From the NCBI GenBank assembly GCA_947446625.1, contig CANFIE010000021.1, positions 1-20,549 on the forward strand: DNA of 20,549 nucleotides, written 5' to 3'. The stretch is from Acetobacteraceae bacterium (GTDB taxonomy: Bacteria > Pseudomonadota > Alphaproteobacteria > Acetobacterales > Acetobacteraceae). A model generated the notes under the pieces. The model saw only the letters and a program-made list of their open reading frames with translations. It was not told the DNA's origin and did not search any database. Numbering within the stretch: the first letter of the stretch is position 1; each line of letters begins with the position of its first letter. Positions 1 through 7,565 of the stretch are shown here, piece by piece. A program made the position numbers and the translations under genes.

Positions 1-1
1 G

Positions 2-394
2 ACGCGCATTGCCCGCGGCCGCGCCTGGCTGGAGTTCAGCACCGAGCAGCAGGCCGGGCTGGTGGCCGCCTTCACCGACTGGACCGTGGCCACGTCACTG
101 CATCGCGCTGGCCCCTTTGCCGGCGAAAGCTTCGTGGCCGAGGGCGGCAGCGCCCAGGCCAATGGCGATGTGATGGTGCGCAGCCGGATTGAGCGCCCCG
201 GCCTGGCCGCCGTGCCGCTGCTGTATTTGCTGCGCGCGGCCGAAGGCGATTTCCGCGTGGTGGACATGTACCTGAGCGGCAGCATCAGCGAACTCGCCAG
301 CCGCCGCGCCGACTTTGCCGGCCTGCTGCGGGCCGGCGGCGCCGACCAGCTGGCCGCCAGCCTGCGCGACCGCACGGCGGTGATGCTGCGGTAG
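2..394 (+). CDS. MlaC/HpnM-family phospholipid-binding protein, 3' fragment
   Basis: The gene enters from outside the window; about 130 C-terminal residues are visible in the frame that ends at the TAG at 392. The segment has the usual MlaC (Ttg2D) family tail: a helix with FTDWTVA, a beta strand carrying charged residues, the segment FRVVDMYLSGSISELASRR, and a final RAGGADQLAASLRD helix. Proteins of this family are exported periplasmic carriers that move phospholipids, or in the HpnM branch hopanoid-related lipids, between inner and outer membranes. The signal peptide would lie upstream and is not visible. The MlaC and HpnM branches cannot be told apart from this fragment. It faces the oxidoreductase gene with only 11 bp between the two stop codons. 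Confidence 0.8.
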   Translation, partial: TRIARGRAWLEFSTEQQAGLVAAFTDWTVATSLHRAGPFAGESFVAEGGSAQANGDVMVRSRIERPGLAAVPLLYLLRAAEGDFRVVDMYLSGSISELASRRADFAGLLRAGGADQLAASLRDRTAVMLR

Positions 395-398
395 CGGA

Positions 399-416
399 GG
401 GCGCCTCAGAACGCCC
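399..416. terminator. Small hairpin between convergent genes
   Basis: A short inverted repeat, GGGCG (399-403) and CGCCC (412-416), lies at the junction of two converging genes and runs into the end of the oxidoreductase gene. There is no T-run on either strand, so it is at best a weak bidirectional termination structure. Confidence 0.25.
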
Positions 417-1470
417 GCATGATCCGCGCCCAATCCTCAATGGCGTGTTCCTGCCCGGGCACCAGCTGCACCGTGAACTCGGTATAGCCAGCGTCGCGCA
501 GGTCGCCCACGCGCTGGCGCAGCTCCTTCTCTGTGGCGGTAAAGCTGGTCATGCGGATCAGCTCGGCACTCACAAATTTCCGTTCCTCCGGCTTCACGCT
601 CATCAGGTGGCCCCGGTGGTTGTTCAGGTAGGGCGCATCCGCCGGCTGGAAGGTTTTTGCCAGCGCCACATAGCCTTCCACCTGGGCGCGCACACTTTCC
701 GGCAAGGGCGAGATGTTCTGCAGCCCCATCAGCGCCTCATCCGCCGCCCGATGCAGCAGCACGCAGGCGCGCGGCCCGGCCTGCAACATGGCGCGGTCGC
801 TGTCGGCCGGCTCGCCATCCGCCAGCACGCAGCCCAGCACAAAGGCGGTGGCCTGCAACGGCGCCTGGTTGCCGGCCTCGGCCCAGGCCTGCTTCATCTC
901 GCCAATCATGCCCACGGCGGCCGGAACGTCGGAGAAGAAGTTCACCCAGGCCGCCCCCAGCTTGGCCGCCAGTTTTCGCGCCCGCGGTCCTGCCGCCGCC
1001 AGATGCAGCCGCATCGGGTTGGTCAGGTCGAACAGCTCCAGCTCCGGGTTCAGGAACTGAATCTTGCGCCTTTCGCCCTCAATCTCGGTCTCCACTACCT
1101 CGCCGCGCTGCAAGGCAAGCATGACGCGGATGTATTCCTCAAAATCCTTCAGCTTCATCGCGCCCAGCCCCATGGCGCGCCGACCGGTAAAACCGGTGCC
1201 AATGCCCATGTCGATGCGGCCCGGCGCCAGCTTGTTCAGGCTGGCATAGGCATTGGCGGTAACGGCGGCGATGCGGTTGGTGGGGATCAGCACGCCGGTG
1301 CCCAGGCGAATGCGGCTGGTCTTCATCGCCGCCGCGCCCATGGCCACGAAGCAATCCGCCGACAGCATCTGCGTGTCGTAGAACCAGGCGGTGGCAAAGC
1401 CGAGTTCCTCGGCACGCTGGGCGGTTTTCCAGCTATCGGCGCTGGTGGGCATGGCGATGCCGAATTGCAT
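406..1470 (-). CDS. LLM-class flavin-dependent oxidoreductase (luciferase-like)
   Basis: A 354-residue protein with the luciferase-like monooxygenase (bacterial luciferase/F420 reductase) TIM-barrel pattern. Visible are an N-terminal FGIAMPTSAD strand, EELGFATAWFYD, the strand RIRLGTGVLIPTN, and LAPGRIDMGIGTGF, which is the usual cofactor-side segment in this superfamily. Such enzymes use reduced FMN or F420 to oxidise or reduce small organic molecules; substrate and cofactor cannot be read here. I chose the start at 1470 because the reading frame upstream (to 1869) runs antisense through the start of the PBP gene and lacks family character. AGGAAA lies 8 bases before this ATG. The gene is divergent from the PBP gene with a 70-bp gap and convergent with the lipid carrier. 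Confidence 0.85.
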   Translation of the reverse strand: MQFGIAMPTSADSWKTAQRAEELGFATAWFYDTQMLSADCFVAMGAAAMKTSRIRLGTGVLIPTNRIAAVTANAYASLNKLAPGRIDMGIGTGFTGRRAMGLGAMKLKDFEEYIRVMLALQRGEVVETEIEGERRKIQFLNPELELFDLTNPMRLHLAAAGPRARKLAAKLGAAWVNFFSDVPAAVGMIGEMKQAWAEAGNQAPLQATAFVLGCVLADGEPADSDRAMLQAGPRACVLLHRAADEALMGLQNISPLPESVRAQVEGYVALAKTFQPADAPYLNNHRGHLMSVKPEERKFVSAELIRMTSFTATEKELRQRVGDLRDAGYTEFTVQLVPGQEHAIEDWARIMRAF

Positions 1471-1540
1471 GCGGGCGTTTCCTGTTTTCGCGTTGCGCGC
1501 AGGGTAACGGCGCCGCTGCCGCTGTGCTAGGCTCTCCCCG

Positions 1541-3421
1541 ATGCCGACGGTCAAGGCCAAGCGTCCGCGTCGCCAGGGTGCCCCCGCTGCCCCGGCGAAA
1601 CCGCCGCGCAAGGCCACCACGCCCCGCATCCCCCCGCCGCCTGCCGCCCCAGTGGCGCGCCCGGCACCCGCACGCCCACGCCCTAGCCCCGCCGCCAATA
1701 AGTGGCGCTGGCTGCGCTGGGCGGTGCTCGGCCTGGTCTGGGGCAGTGTGGCCCTGGCGGCTGTGCTGCTGTGGTTCTGCTGGGATTTGCCGCGCCCCGA
1801 CGTGGCCATGGAAGCCACCCGCAAGCCCAGCGTCACCCTGCTGGCCGTCGACGGCGCCACCCTGGCCACCCAGGGCGACCTGTATGGCGAAACCGTGCGG
1901 CTGCGCGACCTGCCCGCCTATGTGCCGGCGGCGCTGATTGCCATTGAGGACCGCCGCTTCCGCCAGCATCCTGGGGTGGATGTCATCGGCATTGCTCGGG
2001 CGCTCTACACCAACATCGTGGCCGGCGGGGTGCGCCAGGGCGGCAGCACGCTGACCCAGCAATTGGCCAAAAACCTGTTCCTGACGCCGGAGCGCAGCAC
2101 GCGCCGCAAGGTGCAGGAAGCCCTGCTGGCGCTGTGGCTGGAAACCCGCTTCAGCAAGGACCAGCTATTAGAAATATACCTCAACCGTGTTTACCTGGGC
2201 GGTGGCGCCTATGGGGTGGATGCCGCCGCCCGGCTGTTCTTCGGCGTGCCGGCCCGGCGGGTGGCGCTGTGGCAGGCGGCGATGCTCGCCGGGCTGCCCA
2301 AGGCGCCATCGCGCCTTAACCCACGCAGCGCGCCGGATGCCGCCGCCGCCCGTACGCTGGAAGTGCTGGACGCCATGGTGGAAACCGGCGTCATCACCAG
2401 CGCCCAGGCCCAGGCCGAGGTGGAAAAGATCAACCCCCGCGCCCGGCCTTCGCGCGGCGCCGGCTGGTTCGCTGACTGGGTGCTGGAGGATGTGCCCGCC
2501 CGCTTCCCCGACAGCGCCGATCTCGTGCTGCGCTCCACGCTGGAAAGCCGGCTGCAAACCCAGGTGGAAGCCCGGCTGGCGGCGCTGCTGGCGGGCCCCG
2601 GAGTGCGGGCCGGGGTAAGCCAGGGCGCAGTGGTGGTGCTGGAAGCGGCCACCGGCGCGGTGCGCGCCATGGCCGGCGGGCGGGACTACCGCGACAGCCA
2701 GTTCAACCGCGCCGTGGATGCCCGGCGCCAGCCCGGCAGCGCCTTCAAGCCCATTGTGTTCCTGGCGGCGCTGGAACGCGGCGCCACGCCCGAGGAGATG
2801 GTGGCCGATGGCCCGCTGAGCATCAGCGGCTGGTCGCCCGGCAATGGCGCCTGGCGTACGCGGGGCGAGGTGACGCTGGAAGAAGCGTTGGCCCAAAGCA
2901 TCAACACCGCCGCCGTGCGGGTGCTGCTGCGCGCCGGTGGCCCGCGCCCGGTGGTGGCGGTGGCGCATCGGCTGGGGCTCAGCGGGCGGCTGCCGGCCGA
3001 TGCCTCGCTGGCGCTGGGCACGGGTGAGGTTTCGCTGCTTGAACTCACCGCCGCTTATGCCGCCTTTGCCAATGGCGGCCGCCGGGTGGTGCCCTATGCG
3101 CTCAGCGCCAATGGCCGCACGCCGCTGGGCCACACCGCGCCCGAGGTGGTGATGAGCCCCGAGGACGCCGCCGCCATGCGCCGTATGCTGGCCGCCGTGG
3201 TGGCACGTGGCACCGGCCGGGCGGCGGCGCTGCCGGGCCGGGCGGTGGCGGGCAAAACCGGCACCACGCAGGATTTTCGGGATGCCTGGTTCATCGGCTT
3301 CAGCGGCGGCGCGGTGGTGGGGGTATGGCTGGGCAATGACGACGCCACCCCGATGCACGAGGTGGCCGGCGGCGGCTTGCCGGCCCGGTTGTTCCGCGAG
3401 ATTGCCGAAGCGCTGCCTTGA
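1541..3421 (+). CDS. Class A penicillin-binding protein (glycosyltransferase/transpeptidase)
   Basis: A 626-residue bifunctional peptidoglycan synthase of the PBP1A/PBP1C-like group. A basic, proline- and alanine-rich cytoplasmic tail (1-53) precedes one membrane anchor (about 59-80). The GT51 glycosyltransferase domain (about 100-290) shows EDRRFRQHPGVD with catalytic Glu136 and GGSTLTQQLAKN at 167-178. The transpeptidase domain (about 340-620) shows SAFK (Ser400), SIN (453-455) and KTGTT (572-576). All motifs needed for polymerisation and cross-linking of the cell wall are intact. The protein is shorter than E. coli PBP1a (about 850 residues) and ends soon after KTG, with no extra C-terminal domain. 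The start is the ATG at 1541; the upstream ribosome site is weak. Only 35 bp separate its stop from the next start, so read-through into the YcaO operon is possible. Confidence 0.95.
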   Translation: MPTVKAKRPRRQGAPAAPAKPPRKATTPRIPPPPAAPVARPAPARPRPSPAANKWRWLRWAVLGLVWGSVALAAVLLWFCWDLPRPDVAMEATRKPSVTLLAVDGATLATQGDLYGETVRLRDLPAYVPAALIAIEDRRFRQHPGVDVIGIARALYTNIVAGGVRQGGSTLTQQLAKNLFLTPERSTRRKVQEALLALWLETRFSKDQLLEIYLNRVYLGGGAYGVDAAARLFFGVPARRVALWQAAMLAGLPKAPSRLNPRSAPDAAAARTLEVLDAMVETGVITSAQAQAEVEKINPRARPSRGAGWFADWVLEDVPARFPDSADLVLRSTLESRLQTQVEARLAALLAGPGVRAGVSQGAVVVLEAATGAVRAMAGGRDYRDSQFNRAVDARRQPGSAFKPIVFLAALERGATPEEMVADGPLSISGWSPGNGAWRTRGEVTLEEALAQSINTAAVRVLLRAGGPRPVVAVAHRLGLSGRLPADASLALGTGEVSLLELTAAYAAFANGGRRVVPYALSANGRTPLGHTAPEVVMSPEDAAAMRRMLAAVVARGTGRAAALPGRAVAGKTGTTQDFRDAWFIGFSGGAVVGVWLGNDDATPMHEVAGGGLPARLFREIAEALP

Positions 3422-3456
3422 TAGGATAACGTAACAAGATGCAGGGGAAGACGGGC

Positions 3457-4044
3457 ATGCAGGCGGAGCAGGCACAGGCGGCGCGGCTGGCCCTGTTGGC
3501 GCAATTGGCGCGGCCGGTGCAGCACGATGTGAACAACCTGTTCACCGTCATCTTCGGCAACCTGGACCTGCTGGGCCGCTCGGCCGCCGAGGGCGCGCCG
3601 CAACGCCAGGTGGGCCGCATCCGCGAGGCAGCGCAGCGGCTGGACGCGGCCACCCGCGCCATGCTGGGCCTGGCCCGCCGCCCGGTGCCGGAGGACGCGG
3701 CCTTCGCCCCCCAGGCGGCGCTGCGGGCGCTGGCGCCGCTGCTGCACATATTGCTGCCCGCCCCCGGCGCCCTGCTGCTGGAACTGCCGGAAGCCGACGG
3801 TTGGCTGGTGGCGCAGGACCGCGCCGGCTTCGACCAGGCCGTGCTGCTGCTGGCCAGCCAGGTGGCCAGCCTGCCGCGTGGCAGCGTGCTGGGCCTGCGG
3901 CTGGAACAGGCCGAGGCGGCGGTGACGCTGACCCTCACCTGGCCGCCTGGTGCCGAGCCGCCCAACCCGGCCGCCCTGGCCGCCCTGACGGCGCAACCCG
4001 CTGCGGGTGGCTGGGCGGCCCACTGGCCCCGCGCCGGGGGCTGA
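3457..4044 (+). CDS. Truncated histidine-kinase-like protein (H-box kept, ATPase domain degenerate)
   Basis: A 195-residue protein. Residues 21-39 read PVQHDVNNLFTVIFGNLDL, very like the H-box of hybrid sensor kinases (AHDFNNLLTVI...), with phospho-acceptor candidate His23. The following helix (50-75) fits the second half of a DHp hairpin. Residues 124-160 align by eye with the N-box region of a HATPase_c domain (DQAVLLLASQVASLPRG), but the Asn needed for Mg-ATP binding is replaced by Gln135. The G1 and G2 boxes are absent because the protein ends about 35 residues later. It therefore looks like a phosphotransfer or scaffold protein in the manner of ChpT or Spo0B rather than an active kinase (inference). 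The start at 3457 has AGGGGA 8 bases upstream; an in-frame ATG at 3439 lacks one. Its stop lies 4 bases before the YcaO start, so the two are almost certainly cotranslated. Confidence 0.65.
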   Translation: MQAEQAQAARLALLAQLARPVQHDVNNLFTVIFGNLDLLGRSAAEGAPQRQVGRIREAAQRLDAATRAMLGLARRPVPEDAAFAPQAALRALAPLLHILLPAPGALLLELPEADGWLVAQDRAGFDQAVLLLASQVASLPRGSVLGLRLEQAEAAVTLTLTWPPGAEPPNPAALAALTAQPAAGGWAAHWPRAGG

Positions 4045-4048
4045 GCCG

Positions 4049-5344
4049 ATGGCCGACCCGGTTTTCGCCGCCCTGGCCGGGGCGCTGCTGGAGCCGGAGC
4101 AACCCGTTTCCGCCGAACTCGCAGGCATGCTGCGCTGGCTGGGCCTGCCCTGGCCGCGCCAGCCCGGCGCCGAGGAACAGCACCGCGCCCGCATGCTGAC
4201 CGCCGCCGCCGGGTTTGAGCGGGTGTTCCAATTGGAAGCGCCCGAAGCACCCGGCATGGCGGTATTCGGCGCCGAGGTGGCGCCCGATGCCCTGGCCGCC
4301 AGCCCCGGCCATGGCGTGTTCGGTGTCTCCGGTACCGGCACCACCCTGCTGGCGGCGCTGGAAAGCTGCATCGGCGAGGGCATTGAACTGCTGAGCGGCG
4401 TGGAAACCCCGTTGGACCTGGCGCTGCAACGCGCCAGCCCACCCCCCGGCGGTGCGGCCGACCTGCCCGAGGCCTGGCAGGTGCCGGATGCCGGCTGGCT
4501 GCCGGCGCGGCGGCTGACCGATGGCGCCACCCGCTGGCTGCCCGCCGGGCTGTGCTTGCGCAGACCCAGGGGCCAGACCGGTGGCGGCGCGCCCTGGCCG
4601 CTGAGCATCGGCTGCGCCGCCGGCACCAGCCTGCCCGCCGCCGCGCTGCATGGCCTGCTGGAACTGGTGGAGCGCGACGCCGCCGCGCTGTGGTGGCGTG
4701 GTGGCCGCCGCGGCCGGCCGCTGCCGCTGGAACACCCGGCCCTGGCCGGCGCCGCCGCCCTGCTGCGCCGCCTGCGCCGTGGCAAGCAGGGCCGGCAATC
4801 CTGGCTGCTGGATATCACCACCGACCTTGCCATTCCCGTGGTCGCGGCCATTTCCGTGGGTTCGGACGGCGCCGGCTTCTGCTGCGGCCTGGCCGCCCGG
4901 CCCGGCCTGCTGGCGGCGGCCGAGGGCGCGGTGCTGGAATTATGCCAGATGGAACTGGCCCTGGGCGTGGTGGCGGCCAAGCGCGCCGAGGCCGGCGAGG
5001 CCGCGCTGAACCCGCGTGACCACGCACATGAGCAGCGGTTCCATCACATTCGCGCGAGCGAATGCGCCCTGCTGCACCCCATGGGAGAGCCTCTGGCCCG
5101 GCCCGAGCCCGCCCCCGCCCCGCCCGAGCAAGCCCTGGCCCGGCTGGTGGCGGGGCTGGGCCGGCAGGGGGCAAACCCTTTGCTGCTGCCATTAACCCGC
5201 AACATTTTCGGCGTGCCGGTCTGCCGCGTGCTGTGCCCTGAACTGGAGCTGGAGCCCACCCAGGCCATGGGGCCACGCCTGCGCCGCACGGTGGCCGAGA
5301 CCGGGGGTGGCGATTGCCATACCCGGGGAATTGCGTTGATGTAA
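4049..5344 (+). CDS. YcaO-domain protein (ATP-dependent peptide backbone-modifying family)
   Basis: A 431-residue protein with the YcaO fold. Signature segments are SGTGTTLLAALESCIGEGIE (94-113), GCAAGTSLPAAALHGLLELVERD (188-210), LDITTDLAIPVVAA (254-267) and a helix with Glu291 and Glu297 (GLLAAAEGAVLELCQMEL). YcaO enzymes use ATP to activate peptide amide bonds, giving azolines, amidines or thioamides, and also act on ribosomal protein S12. The first signature reads EGIELLSG where many family members have EAIERYSG, so an arginine is replaced by leucine. The C-terminus ends IALM rather than the proline-rich PxPxP tail of azoline cyclodehydratases. No E1/ThiF-like partner, TfuA or obvious precursor peptide is adjacent. 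The start at 4049 is chosen because it follows the upstream stop directly; an earlier in-frame codon (4007) lies inside the previous gene. Confidence 0.85.
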   Translation: MADPVFAALAGALLEPEQPVSAELAGMLRWLGLPWPRQPGAEEQHRARMLTAAAGFERVFQLEAPEAPGMAVFGAEVAPDALAASPGHGVFGVSGTGTTLLAALESCIGEGIELLSGVETPLDLALQRASPPPGGAADLPEAWQVPDAGWLPARRLTDGATRWLPAGLCLRRPRGQTGGGAPWPLSIGCAAGTSLPAAALHGLLELVERDAAALWWRGGRRGRPLPLEHPALAGAAALLRRLRRGKQGRQSWLLDITTDLAIPVVAAISVGSDGAGFCCGLAARPGLLAAAEGAVLELCQMELALGVVAAKRAEAGEAALNPRDHAHEQRFHHIRASECALLHPMGEPLARPEPAPAPPEQALARLVAGLGRQGANPLLLPLTRNIFGVPVCRVLCPELELEPTQAMGPRLRRTVAETGGGDCHTRGIALM

Positions 5345-5369
5345 CCTAGAGTTGAGAAATTATGTACGA

Positions 5370-7424
5370 ATGGAAATCCTTGGTGGCTCACCTTTGTTGG
5401 CCTTGCCGATGGACGCCTCGGGCACGCCAGCCCTAATCCCGGGGCAGCTTCTGCTGTCTCTGGTGGGGCCACTGCGGCTGCGCTGCGATGGGCGGGAGAT
5501 CAGGCTGCGCAGTCGCAAGGCCCGGGCGGTGCTGGGCTACCTGGCACTGAGCGAGAGCGGCGAGGAAAGCCGTGAGCGCCTGGTGGGGCTGCTGTGGAGT
5601 GAATCCTCCGAGAAGCGGGCCCGCGACGCGCTGCGCCAGGTGCTGCATGAACTGCGCGAAAGCCTGGAGGAAGCCGGCTTCCAGGGCCTGCGGACCGACC
5701 GCCTGAGCGTGGCCCTGGCGCCCGGCAGCATCAGCACCGATGTCCATGCCATGCTGCGCGCGGTGGAAGCCGGCATGGCTCCCGGCCTGCTGCTGGATAC
5801 CGCCGAGTTGGGCGAGGCCGTGCTGCAAGGCCTGGACGACCTGGACCCCGCCTTTCGGGTTTGGCTGCTGACCACCCGGCAGGCGCTGCTGGACCGGCTG
5901 ACCCGCAGCCTGGAGCCGGCGATGCGCCGCGCCGACCTGCCGGTCGAGGCCCGCCAGAACCTGGCCCGCGCCATGCTGCGACTGGACCCGACGCATGAGG
6001 AAGCCTGCCGCATTCTGATGCGCTGCCTGGCCGAGGCCGGCGACACCAGCGCCGCGCTGCGGGTGTACAATGCACTGTTCAACCTGCTGGACGCCGAGTT
6101 CGACACCGAGCCAACTTCGGCCACGCTGAAGCTGCTGGCCGAGATCAAGCTGGGCCGGCTGGAACCCAGCGCCGCCGCGCCCGGCGCGTCGCCACCGCAG
6201 CCGCAAAGCGCCGCGCGCATCGCCCTGCTGGTGGAACCCTTCCAGCTCAACGGCGTGCCACCCGACCAGCAGCACCTGACCCAGGGCTTCCGGCATGACC
6301 TGATGGCCTGCCTGGTGCGGTTTCGCGAATGGTTCGTGGCCGATGGCTACGCCCTGCCGCCGGCCGAGCAGATCGGCCACCGCGTCTCGGCGCGCTATCG
6401 CATCCGCACCACTGCCTACCGCGCCGGTGAGGGCATTCGGCTCACCATGATCCTGGCCGAGGAAAGCGGCATTTGGGTCTGGACCGAAAGCGCCGACCTG
6501 ACGCTGGACGGCTGGTACGAGATGCAGAGCCGCATCGTGCGGCACATCGCGGTTTCGCTGAACCTGCAAATCTCCGCCGCTCGGCTCAACCGGCTGGCGG
6601 CCGAGCCCGATGTCTCGCTGGCGGCGTTTGACCAATGGCTGCGCGGCCAGGCCATGATCCTGCGCTTCAGCGCGCAGGACTGGGCGCGGGCCGAGGCGCT
6701 GTTCAGCGAATGCATCGCCCAGACGCCGCAATTCTCGCCGCCCTATAGCGGGCTGGTGCAGATGGACAACGCCGTCCACATCGTCCACCCCGGCGTGCGG
6801 CGCGAGCGTGCACGGGAAGTGCGCTCGCTGGAACGCGCCCGCCGCGCGGTACAGCTGGACCCGATGGACAGCCGCGCCCAGCTTTGCCTCGGCTGGAGCC
6901 TGGCGATGTGCAACCAGCACGCCCAGGCCGATGTGCATATGCGGCTGGCGCGCGACCTGAACCAGTATGACAGCTGGACGCTGATCTCCACCGCGCTGTT
7001 CCACAGCTTCCGTGGCCAGCATGATGCCGCTGCGAAATTGGCCGGGCTGGCGCTGGACGCCACGCTGCAACCCAGCGCCACGCATTGGGCCTATCAGGTC
7101 AGCATTGCGTATCTGCGCGGTGATGACGAAGCGGCGCTGGAGGCCTGCGACCTGGCGCAGGACCGCATCCACACCCTGCCGGCGTGGCGGGCGGCGTCGC
7201 TGGCGCGGCTGGGCCGGCGCGACGAGGCGGTGGCGGCGGCACAGCGTTTCCTGCGCGGCATTCGCGGCAATTGGCACGGCACCACCGAGCCGGATGACGC
7301 CGAGATCACCCGCTGGCTGCTGCACCTTTACCCCATGCGCAACCCGGCCGAATGGAACCGGCTGCGCGACGGCGTGGCGATGGCAGGGCTGCCGGTGGCC
7401 GGGCTGCGGCACGGGGACTGGTAG
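5370..7424 (+). CDS. SARP/BTAD-type transcriptional regulator with TolB-N-like and TPR regions
   Basis: About 684 residues. An OmpR/PhoB-type winged helix occupies about 30-115 (LLSLVGPLRLRCDGREIRL, then LGYLALSE and RERLVGLLW). A helical bacterial transcriptional activation domain (BTAD) follows at about 120-262, ending YNALFNLLDAEFDTEPTSAT. Residues about 283-400 resemble the TolB-N-like domain of CadC or adenylate-cyclase-type regulators (ARIALLVEPFQLNG, ARYRIRTTAYRAGEGIRLTM). The rest (about 420-650) is TPR-like, e.g. RAVQLDPMDSRAQLCLGWSL. This is the architecture of SARP-family activators of specialised metabolism. I favour the ATG at 5370; a TTG at 5352 and an ATG at 5409 are alternatives, and none has a strong ribosome site. 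The gene starts 25 bases after ycaO ends, in a locally AT-rich patch that could hold its own promoter. Likely targets are the 11-bp repeats at 9770-9846. Confidence 0.85.
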   Translation: MEILGGSPLLALPMDASGTPALIPGQLLLSLVGPLRLRCDGREIRLRSRKARAVLGYLALSESGEESRERLVGLLWSESSEKRARDALRQVLHELRESLEEAGFQGLRTDRLSVALAPGSISTDVHAMLRAVEAGMAPGLLLDTAELGEAVLQGLDDLDPAFRVWLLTTRQALLDRLTRSLEPAMRRADLPVEARQNLARAMLRLDPTHEEACRILMRCLAEAGDTSAALRVYNALFNLLDAEFDTEPTSATLKLLAEIKLGRLEPSAAAPGASPPQPQSAARIALLVEPFQLNGVPPDQQHLTQGFRHDLMACLVRFREWFVADGYALPPAEQIGHRVSARYRIRTTAYRAGEGIRLTMILAEESGIWVWTESADLTLDGWYEMQSRIVRHIAVSLNLQISAARLNRLAAEPDVSLAAFDQWLRGQAMILRFSAQDWARAEALFSECIAQTPQFSPPYSGLVQMDNAVHIVHPGVRRERAREVRSLERARRAVQLDPMDSRAQLCLGWSLAMCNQHAQADVHMRLARDLNQYDSWTLISTALFHSFRGQHDAAAKLAGLALDATLQPSATHWAYQVSIAYLRGDDEAALEACDLAQDRIHTLPAWRAASLARLGRRDEAVAAAQRFLRGIRGNWHGTTEPDDAEITRWLLHLYPMRNPAEWNRLRDGVAMAGLPVAGLRHGDW

Positions 7425-7457
7425 CGCCAGCGCGACGCAACCAACCCCCGCGCCAGA

Positions 7458-7491
7458 GCAGTTTCCGTTCGCCTTCGTTCACGGAAGCTGC
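7458..7491. terminator. 11-bp hairpin between convergent genes
   Basis: The arms at 7458-7468 (GCAGTTTCCGT) and 7481-7491 (ACGGAAGCTGC) pair over 11 positions with one G-T wobble around a 12-base loop. The element sits just after the SARP regulator stop and before the converging 139-residue gene. It is preceded by AGA, so the sequence reads AGAGCAGTTTCCGT, recalling the TAGAGCAA palindromes at 18900-19105. It probably acts as a transcription end or is a worn repeat copy. Confidence 0.5.
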
Positions 7492-7511
7492 GCCGGCCTT
7501 TGCGTTTGATC

Positions 7512-7557
7512 GAGCAAATTACCCCTTCCGGTGCCGTAGCCCGTTCGGGGTTTGCTC
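7512..7557. terminator. Second palindrome (GAGCAAA...TTTGCTC) between convergent genes
   Basis: GAGCAAA (7512-7518) pairs with TTTGCTC (7551-7557), and inside it CCCC (7522-7525) pairs with GGGG (7547-7550), leaving a three-base bulge and a 21-base loop. It lies 9 bp from the stop codon of the converging minus-strand gene and would fold at the end of that transcript. The GAGCAA arms again match the repeat family seen at 18.9-19.1 kb. Confidence 0.45.
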
Positions 7558-7565
7558 TCGGCCCA

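Noticed and set aside
406..1869. Longer 487-residue form of the flavin monooxygenase
   Set aside because: The extra 133 residues run antisense through the PBP start and lack family character; the ATG at 1470 has a ribosome site and the correct FGIAMP N-terminus.
3094..4980. Long minus-strand open frame opposite the PBP end, H-box gene and YcaO
   Set aside because: The plus-strand genes carry intact catalytic motifs; the antisense product is Arg/Ser/Pro-rich low-complexity sequence crossing gene boundaries.
5336..5366. Promoter for the SARP gene (TTGATG ... TATGTA)
   Set aside because: The spacer is 19 bp and both boxes are weak; the AT-rich patch is suggestive but not enough to call.
5433..7412. 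Long minus-strand open frame opposite the SARP regulator
   Set aside because: The plus strand shows winged-helix, BTAD and TPR patterns; the antisense frame is Gln/His/Gly-rich with no recognisable domain.
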